Shown here one piece after another: positions 58,320 to 64,000 of a stretch of DNA of 64,000 nucleotides. The first letter of the stretch is position 1. The number at the start of each line of letters is the position of its first letter. Source of the DNA: Proteus terrae (lineage in GTDB: Bacteria > Pseudomonadota > Gammaproteobacteria > Enterobacterales > Enterobacteriaceae); the NCBI RefSeq assembly GCF_003144325.1, contig NZ_PENS01000009.1, positions 62,001 to 126,000 of the forward strand, in the 5' to 3' direction. Below the pieces are notes generated by a model. The model had not been told where the DNA came from, did not search any database, and worked only from the letters and a program-made list of their open reading frames with translations. Position numbers and translations under genes: made by a program.

Positions 58320-58356
58320 AAAGGGCAGTCTAGCTAGTACGCCAAACTGCCCTTTT
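58320..58356 (-). terminator. Hairpin after traI that overlaps the activator box
   Basis: AAAAGGGCAG (leftward strand, from 58355) can pair with CTGCCCTTTT, followed by AT-rich sequence. It could end traI transcripts; because it includes half of activator box 3, the two functions may be linked. Confidence 0.5.
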
Positions 58357-58363
58357 TGGACAA
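58335..58363 (-). promoter_or_regulatory. Activator-box candidate, copy 3
   Basis: On the leftward strand this box reads TTGTCCAAA, two bases, GGGCA, one base, TTTGG, then CGT with a drifted end. It ends 60 bases before the GTG at 58274. Its GGGCAG can also pair with CTGCCC just downstream, so it overlaps a hairpin after traI. Confidence 0.65.
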
Positions 58364-58373
58364 TGGACTGCAA

Positions 58374-61300
58374 TTATCTTGTTAGACTGCGTTCACTGTC
58401 GCCTCTTGATATACCTTTAGCCTGAGATTTACCAGTTGTCTGCGTTGACGAGCGTCCTGACTCTGGTTGTTGCCATAGCTTATCAATCAAGTGATCCAGC
58501 GGTTCCAGAGACTGGTAACGGCTTTCCTTAGCCGTCTGTTTTTGACCTGAACGCTGCTCCACAGCTCGGACAAACCCTTCCGTTGAATCGGTGTATAGAT
58601 ACACGCGGTCCTTTGCTCTTGATATCTGCACGTAGAACTGTTCCGTGTTCAATAAAGCTTCCCGGTTGGTTTCGGCGTGCACAAACACGTTCTGGGCTGT
58701 CTTACCTTGGGCAGCATGAACCGTCATGGCGTAACCGTGATCCCAATGGGAATTAGCCAGTTTGGACATGTCAAACTCACCAGTTTTACCATTTGAAAGT
58801 CTGAAGGTTACGTTCGTGCCTTCTATCTTCTCAACTGTGGCCGTGTCATTGTTCAATCGTCCAGTTGGCTTATCATTATCACGCCACACGATCTTCTCAC
58901 CAACGGCCAAGCCACTTTCAGTTAGTTCGAACAACTGGATGTTCTTGGCCGCATAGTTTTCAGGAGAGAAGCGAATCAGCTCAGCCTGCTCATTGGCCCC
59001 GAACTTCTTAAGCAAGATATCGTGGTTATCTCGACCAACAACCTGATAATACAGGCCCTTCTTGATGCCCTCACGCTTGAAGCTACGCGCAAACCGGACG
59101 ATTTGCCCATTTTGATACGATGTCACCACACGCCGTTCAGCTTCGGTTGCATCGACTGGTGATAGCTGGTTAGTATGCAGCTCTTCGCCCAGAGCACCTT
59201 CTTTTTTAAGGGCATCACGAACTAATTCATTCGTGCGACGTCGGCCCTCACGGCTTGGTTCGAGGATAATACTTTTGGCTCGTTCATCCGGCGCAAGAGC
59301 CATGTAGTCCTTCACAAGCTCTTGTCTGCGGACTTCACCGCTTTTCTCATGGTCAATTTTTCCACTTTTCTTATGCGCGACCAATTCTTTTATCGTGCTG
59401 CCACTCTCCTGTAACCGAGAGAGAGCATTAGAGGCTTTTTTCATTAGGGAGAGATATACCGCATCCCTTGTGCCTCGGTTCGTCTGCCGAACGATTTCCT
59501 CTAGTCGATATGTTTCCATTCCATGAGCCTGAAGCTGACGAAAGGCAGCACCAGCCTCCACAGAAGCAAGCTGGCGGACGTCACCAGTCAACACAACCCT
59601 AGCACCGACCTGTCTAGCTCTTTGAAGTAGATCGCGCATCAATTTTGTACCGATCATAGATGCTTCATCAACAATCCAAAGTTGAGGGGACCGCTGCATT
59701 CCCTTAGCTAACTCCTCCCGTTGACTTTTTAACTCTGTTTGTTCGTAACAAAGTTCATCGAGTCGCTTTTGGTAAATGGGAGAGGTTTTAGGGATCTGAG
59801 CACCAGTTTTTAGGTCTACTCCTGGGTTTTCAAGGGCCTTCTTGATCCGATCCAGCCGTCTGTCTATTCTCTCTACTTGGGCGATCAGTCGTTTCTCTTC
59901 TACCCATTCATTGCGATTTTGTCCCAGAAAACTTTGGATTGTACTGGAGGGAATATTCGCGCCCTCAGATAAACTTTGAGCAGCCGAGTTAGTTGGAGTA
60001 AGACCTCTTACTTCGTACCCCATAACTCGTGCTTTTCCAGCAACAGTGCTGAGCACGGAGTTGGTTTTAGCTGTACCAGCTAATCCTTGCACTCCAACGA
60101 TCCGATTCTCGGAGAGAAGAATGCCCTCTGTAGCTTTCCTTTGGTCAGCGTTCCACTCGTATCCCAATTCGTTGGCTTTCTCCTCGGCATTAGAAATGGC
60201 CTCAGCCGCCTGTTCCCGGCTGCACAATGCCTGAACTCGGTCGCGGCCAAGGTATTCCTCCTTGATCACCTCATCCTCGATGGCGATGGCCGCTTTCGAC
60301 GTATATCCCCGCACATCAATCTCTTGCTTGCTGACCTTATTAAAGGTTCTAACCGACTTCTCTATGAGCTGACCACTGCGAATTGCAGCATCAATTGCAT
60401 TCGTTACATCAGAAAGTAATACTCGCGATCCGGCATAACGGCTAGCCACTTTGACTAGATCGTGGTGTGCCCAAGACGTATCACGTTCTCCAAGGTGCTC
60501 AGTCGCCCACATGACGGCTTCGTTGGCTAATTGAACCCGCGCCAAAATCGCCTCGGATTGCCGCTCTAGGCTTGGAATGTTCTTCCGTGACAGAGCTATT
60601 ACTTCTTTCAACTCGGTCAGCTTCTCAGAGCTGATTTCAGCATGCCAGCGTTCAAGAAGTTCACCCCGTTCTGCCTGAACCTTTCTATCCCGAGTGTCTA
60701 GAGTAGCAGCCTCTTTCTCGGCGGCTGTAGCCGTGTCTCTGGTTTTTCCACGGGCTTCCAAGGCATCCCCAATAGCCTCTGAACGCTTCGAGAATTCATG
60801 GACAACATCTTTATCAAGGCCTGTAATTTCCCAAGTTCCATCTTTTGCATGATCCAGGCTATACCCCAAAGAGCGCACCTCTTCAGCGAGATATTGCCGA
60901 TAAACGAGGCCTAAGTACTTCTGATCAACAAAGAGGGGCTTGTTCTCAGTGGAACGCCACTGCCCATCACCGCGCTGTGTTATGTTCATCAGGACGCAAT
61001 GAGTATGGAGCTGTGGGTCGAGGGCGCGACTGGTTGTGTGCTTGAAGGTGGCGGCCACCATCGAGCCGGTTTTTTCGTACTCGACTCTATTCTCGAACCG
61101 GTTACGGTTCCTAGTAACAATATATTCCTGTTCTATATAGCGCAGAGCGGCGTGCACGGCCTTATCGTGGGCGCTCAGTAACCTTTGATCACCAGCAATT
61201 TCAGCCAGAATAGAAACACTCTTGGGCGCTGAGAAGGTTACATCCGTTCCTGGTTGATGCTTCCACTCACCATCTCTGATAGTTCCAACTCTCTGCCCAT

Positions 61301-61481
61301 CGGGAAGCTGGCCTTCCAAAAGAGATTTGAAAGTTTCTCGCTGCACGTCTCCTGATAAACCTAACGCTTCTGCTCCCGAGCCAACCCACTCAGACGGAGA
61401 CAGGCCATCGACATAATAATCGTCTTTTTCAAAGTAATGACCTGCCTGCGAGGCACTTTTTATTGCTTTGGGTGACATCAT
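58374..61481 (-). CDS. traI: MOBF conjugative relaxase-helicase (TraI/TrwC-like)
   Basis: This 1035-residue protein nicks oriT and unwinds the transferred strand. The relaxase domain has tyrosines at 16, 22 and 23 and the metal-binding histidines 148, 159 and 161 (FKHTTSRALDPQLHTH). The helicase domain has a Walker A variant GLAGTAKT (466-473), Walker B WIVDEAS and the motifs MTVHAAQGKTAQN and YVQISRAKDRVYLY. The length is close to TrwC and IncN TraI and much shorter than F TraI, which has extra domains. It overlaps the coupling-protein gene by 4 bases, with AAAGGAGG upstream. It is the main transfer enzyme of the element. Confidence 0.95.
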   Translation of the reverse strand: MMSPKAIKSASQAGHYFEKDDYYVDGLSPSEWVGSGAEALGLSGDVQRETFKSLLEGQLPDGQRVGTIRDGEWKHQPGTDVTFSAPKSVSILAEIAGDQRLLSAHDKAVHAALRYIEQEYIVTRNRNRFENRVEYEKTGSMVAATFKHTTSRALDPQLHTHCVLMNITQRGDGQWRSTENKPLFVDQKYLGLVYRQYLAEEVRSLGYSLDHAKDGTWEITGLDKDVVHEFSKRSEAIGDALEARGKTRDTATAAEKEAATLDTRDRKVQAERGELLERWHAEISSEKLTELKEVIALSRKNIPSLERQSEAILARVQLANEAVMWATEHLGERDTSWAHHDLVKVASRYAGSRVLLSDVTNAIDAAIRSGQLIEKSVRTFNKVSKQEIDVRGYTSKAAIAIEDEVIKEEYLGRDRVQALCSREQAAEAISNAEEKANELGYEWNADQRKATEGILLSENRIVGVQGLAGTAKTNSVLSTVAGKARVMGYEVRGLTPTNSAAQSLSEGANIPSSTIQSFLGQNRNEWVEEKRLIAQVERIDRRLDRIKKALENPGVDLKTGAQIPKTSPIYQKRLDELCYEQTELKSQREELAKGMQRSPQLWIVDEASMIGTKLMRDLLQRARQVGARVVLTGDVRQLASVEAGAAFRQLQAHGMETYRLEEIVRQTNRGTRDAVYLSLMKKASNALSRLQESGSTIKELVAHKKSGKIDHEKSGEVRRQELVKDYMALAPDERAKSIILEPSREGRRRTNELVRDALKKEGALGEELHTNQLSPVDATEAERRVVTSYQNGQIVRFARSFKREGIKKGLYYQVVGRDNHDILLKKFGANEQAELIRFSPENYAAKNIQLFELTESGLAVGEKIVWRDNDKPTGRLNNDTATVEKIEGTNVTFRLSNGKTGEFDMSKLANSHWDHGYAMTVHAAQGKTAQNVFVHAETNREALLNTEQFYVQISRAKDRVYLYTDSTEGFVRAVEQRSGQKQTAKESRYQSLEPLDHLIDKLWQQPESGRSSTQTTGKSQAKGISRGDSERSLTR

Positions 61482-63454
61482 GATTTTTTGCCTCCTTTCC
61501 CAAGCAGACCAAATACCAAATCATCATCCATTCCGACCGTTCCCAATACTGAATGTACTTCCTGCTCAATGTCACTTGGGCTTGGCACTTGCTCTTTAGG
61601 CTCATCAGTAGCCTGCGCGTTAGAAAGTTCTTTCGGAACAAAGTCAGTATCAGATTCCATTTTCATTGTTCTTGCGGCATTGAGCAGACGCATACCAACA
61701 GTCTCATTCTCATCACCTTGAATAAAACCGTCAGCGATCTTTGGAAGTCTCAAGAAAGGAATATCAATACGGGCTTTACTCTCCACGCCCCAAATTTTGG
61801 CAAAACAAGACAAATCAGGCAGGTCCATGATTTCACTGGGAAGAACAATTTTTCGGTTTTGGCGTTTAGAACTGACCCGAACACCGTCTCGAATGTCATC
61901 GGCGGAGTAGTTTAAGTCTTCATCAACTTCCTCACGCTCAGCTTCACCAAGTACTTTGGAGACCCACTCAGCTGTGTCGGCATTATTCAAACGAAAATGA
62001 AACTGTGTGGAGCACAGGCCAAGTATGGTTTTAGAGGTATTTCTTCCAAACTCTTCCTCTAGCTGGTTTATTTCCTGAATACCCAAAACAACAGCCGCAC
62101 CGAAGCCCCGCCCTTCGGCCATCAACATTGAAAGAGCAGGAATTTTTTTGAGGCTTGGTAGCTCATCGACAACAATCCAAAGAGTTCGCTCGTTATTAAC
62201 CCCACGCGCCATCAACCCTTTGGCCGCAGCTTGTATCCACGTTGAGATGAGAGGTTTCTGTATTTCTATTTCAGATTCACGTACTGGTAAGAATAACCAA
62301 CTATCATCGGCATTAGGTTCATCGCCTTCTGCTATCCAATCTCTTATAGAAAAGAACCCCTTTTTATTCTCTTCTTTCAACAGGCGAAGTGGACGAACAC
62401 CATCTACGATGGTTGAACGAATACTTTCGAGAGTTCTCTCGTTATCTTCATTGAAATATGTCGCTGCTGGAGTACCTGCAACTAGTTCTTTGAGTAACTC
62501 AAGATCATTCCACGCTGTCGCCCGAAGAAGTGAAAGCAATGACTTCGGTCCGTCTAGATATAAATTCTGAAGTGCGGCAGAAACAACTGCTCTGGCTGCG
62601 GATGTGAAGAATTTATCAGAACCACTGTTACTATTAGAACTAGGTAAAAGTGTCTCAGCTATCCAGTCTGCATCAAATGGTGAGGCCATTTCTTCCCATG
62701 GAGTCCATTGGTGTGAGCGGCTATCTGCCGGATTGAGTATGTGATCAATTCCGTCCCGATAGAACATCTCTACGAACTCGCCTTTCTTGTCATACACCAC
62801 GGCTCGGTCTCCACGAGCGCGAATAGCTTTAAGCAAATGAGTAAGTGCTGTAGATTTACCTGCCCCGGTGGTGCCACTAATCAAGGCATGCTTTTTTGAA
62901 AATCCTGTGGGTAAAGGGAAATCGCCGAGGGTTAAATCAGAAACACCATGCTTTTCTACGATTTCTCCTTTCAATTTTTCGGCTGAAACAAGTTTCGCAC
63001 CTCGAATATATTTGTCTTCTTTGATCTCCTCACCTCTCTTAACTGCCTTCACAACAAGATAAACACCAATAGGCAAGTACAATACAAAGAGCGAAATGAA
63101 AGCCCATCCAAAGGATTTGAGAAGCTTAACAGCAGCTTCCCGGAATAGTGGTTCATTTATCACCACAGAGGATGGCAGAGAGTCGCGCCCATCTAGGGCA
63201 ACACAGGTTCCTACAGTTACGCTTGAAAATGGTTGTACTAGTCCCTTCAATTGTGCCCAAATATATGTATTAGCGTTTTGCAAGACACATTTATCAGCGT
63301 CTATCCCGATGTATAACAGGCCACCGACAATCGCCAACAAAACACCAGGCAGAAAGATCCAAACTCCGCTGAATAACAACATCTGCTGGCTATGAAGCCA
63401 TGTGTCCGCACCACGAACAAAGTCACCGACTCGACCTTTTCTAATCGTTGCCAT
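61478..63454 (-). CDS. traD: Type IV coupling protein (TraD/TrwB-like)
   Basis: This 658-residue membrane ATPase couples the relaxosome to the secretion channel. It has two N-terminal membrane segments (about residues 26-50 and 114-137), the Walker A motif GTTGAGKST at 194-202 and Walker B WIVVDELPS. The signature GRGFGAAVVLGIQEINQLEE is also present. The C-terminal tail is acidic, as in F TraD. Start 63454 (MATIRKGRVG) is set by GGAGGGG upstream and overlaps the ribbon-helix-helix gene. No pilus or channel genes are seen in the window, so it would need a partner channel or genes beyond the edge. Confidence 0.93.
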   Translation of the reverse strand: MATIRKGRVGDFVRGADTWLHSQQMLLFSGVWIFLPGVLLAIVGGLLYIGIDADKCVLQNANTYIWAQLKGLVQPFSSVTVGTCVALDGRDSLPSSVVINEPLFREAAVKLLKSFGWAFISLFVLYLPIGVYLVVKAVKRGEEIKEDKYIRGAKLVSAEKLKGEIVEKHGVSDLTLGDFPLPTGFSKKHALISGTTGAGKSTALTHLLKAIRARGDRAVVYDKKGEFVEMFYRDGIDHILNPADSRSHQWTPWEEMASPFDADWIAETLLPSSNSNSGSDKFFTSAARAVVSAALQNLYLDGPKSLLSLLRATAWNDLELLKELVAGTPAATYFNEDNERTLESIRSTIVDGVRPLRLLKEENKKGFFSIRDWIAEGDEPNADDSWLFLPVRESEIEIQKPLISTWIQAAAKGLMARGVNNERTLWIVVDELPSLKKIPALSMLMAEGRGFGAAVVLGIQEINQLEEEFGRNTSKTILGLCSTQFHFRLNNADTAEWVSKVLGEAEREEVDEDLNYSADDIRDGVRVSSKRQNRKIVLPSEIMDLPDLSCFAKIWGVESKARIDIPFLRLPKIADGFIQGDENETVGMRLLNAARTMKMESDTDFVPKELSNAQATDEPKEQVPSPSDIEQEVHSVLGTVGMDDDLVFGLLGKGGKKS

Positions 63455-63797
63455 TATCGTCCCCTCCAATAAAGTGAGAACGCAGAGCATTTGTGCGCGC
63501 TGAAATGACCTGTTTAGCCTCAGCCATTTCATCCTCAGAGCAGGTCTTTTTGAGCAGAAAATCTGTGGTTGCCACGTTGATCGACAGCAGGTTAATTAAC
63601 TGCTGATAAATCTCCTTCTGATCCACTTGTACATTTCTGATTTCGCTCAATGTTGAGTCATTATTTAACGCCTGTTCGATCAAAGACACCGCCGTTTTAC
63701 TAACCGTTTGCCCCGATTCTTTAGCTAATTCCTTCAACAAAATATGTACTTGCCTAGGTGGATATATTTGTACGCGATACGCCTTAGAAACTCCCAT
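63441..63797 (-). CDS. Ribbon-helix-helix relaxosome accessory protein (TrwA/TraY-like)
   Basis: This 118-residue protein has an N-terminal ribbon-helix-helix-like segment (KAYRVQIYPPRQVHILLKELAKESGQTVSKTAVSLIEQALN) and a helical C-terminal part. Such proteins bind oriT and help the relaxase nick. The order accessory protein, coupling protein, relaxase is that of trwA-trwB-trwC in R388. GGGGGA precedes the ATG. It lies just beside the oriT candidate at 63845-63999, and probably also represses its own promoter there. Confidence 0.85.
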   Translation of the reverse strand: MGVSKAYRVQIYPPRQVHILLKELAKESGQTVSKTAVSLIEQALNNDSTLSEIRNVQVDQKEIYQQLINLLSINVATTDFLLKKTCSEDEMAEAKQVISARTNALRSHFIGGDDNGND

Positions 63798-63844
63798 TGT
63801 AGTCCCCCTTATCCCTGATTCTCTTGCGTGTAACTCCCTTGCAA

Positions 63845-63999
63845 CTCTGTGTGTACAGAGGTGCAGGGAGTCCCCTCAGAAGGCGCTACTGCGCCGGATG
63901 AGACAGACCACTCGCGGTGAGTGGGGTGTGGAGAAAAATCCGGGCAAAGCACGGTTTTTTCTTGCTGTGAGATGGGGTCCCCGAGCGCTAAGCTCGGGG
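63845..63999. other. oriT: Candidate oriT with F-like nic sequence
   Basis: This GC-rich, gene-free stretch packs several inverted repeats: 63845-63860 (CTCTGT/ACAGAG), 63882-63895 (GGCGC/GCGCC), 63908-63924 (CCACTC/GAGTGG) and 63979-63999 (CCCCGAGC/GCTCGGGG). Right after the third hairpin comes TGGGGTGTGG (63922-63931), which matches the core nic sequence of the F plasmid origin of transfer, where a hairpin also lies just upstream. It adjoins the genes of a relaxosome protein, coupling protein and MOBF relaxase. The exact nick site is inferred. The window ends here, so more of the origin may lie beyond. Confidence 0.72.
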
Positions 64000-64000
64000 T

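Noticed and set aside
60087-60419. Long open frames antisense to traI and traD
   Set aside because: They are the complement of well-conserved coding sequence with biased codon use and show no start signals or families of their own.

Overview
The host part of this window looks like a chromosome of Proteus (Morganellaceae, Enterobacterales). The evidence is a low-GC enterobacterial core and the order ugd-trmL-cysE-gpsA-secB beside an O-antigen locus. This is followed by rimO-envC-yibQ, kbl-tdh, a waa/wab lipopolysaccharide (LPS) core cluster of the Klebsiella/Proteus type, and rpmBG-radC-coaBC-dut-slmA-pyrE-rph-yicC. The species is inferred from gene order and protein similarity by eye only.

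Layout. (1) 1-12.4 kb: very AT-rich O-antigen region. An epimerase gene lies upstream of a JUMPStart/ops element (1433-1470). The element precedes a tight operon of wzx flippase, an FrhB-like iron-sulfur protein, a pyruvyl-transferase-family protein, a GT2, wzy polymerase, a GT4 and a second epimerase. ugd, trmL and an isolated glycosyltransferase-like gene follow. (2) 12.4-22.3 kb: housekeeping genes (cysE-like acetyltransferase, cysE, gpsA, secB, yibN, rimO, envC, yibQ, tdh, kbl). (3) 22.5-40.4 kb: LPS core locus hldD-waaF-waaC, a frameshifted GT9, wabN, waaQ-wabG-wabH, waaA-waaE-coaD, mutM, waaL and four outer-core glycosyltransferases. (4) 40.4-47.3 kb: rpmG/rpmB with a structured leader, radC, coaBC-dut-slmA, pyrE with its attenuator, rph, yicC. 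(5) 47.3-64 kb: an integrated mobile element with visibly higher GC, starting just after yicC. It has a P4-type tyrosine integrase, integrase-arm-like repeats, two pairs of iteron-like repeats and a three-gene cargo operon (metallohydrolase, SnoaL-like, GlxA-type regulator). It also has several operons of unknown envelope proteins and an F/TrwC-type DNA-processing module (ribbon-helix-helix protein, coupling protein, MOBF relaxase). A hairpin-rich oriT candidate with an F-like nic sequence sits at the window edge. Its far end is outside the window.

How it fits together. The O-unit is built by the 1.4-10.7 kb genes, flipped by Wzx, polymerised by Wzy and ligated by WaaL to a core made by the waa/wab genes. 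In the mobile element, three separate transcription units each carry the same 29-bp box at 58-63 bp before the start codon. The box has a GTCC-N5-GGGC core. This suggests that one activator, perhaps encoded by a helper conjugative element (an AcaCD/SetCD-like system), switches on the element's envelope genes together. No mating-pair-formation (type IV secretion) genes are seen in the window, so the element may be a mobilisable island with its own relaxase rather than a self-transmissible one. This is the most interesting part of the window.
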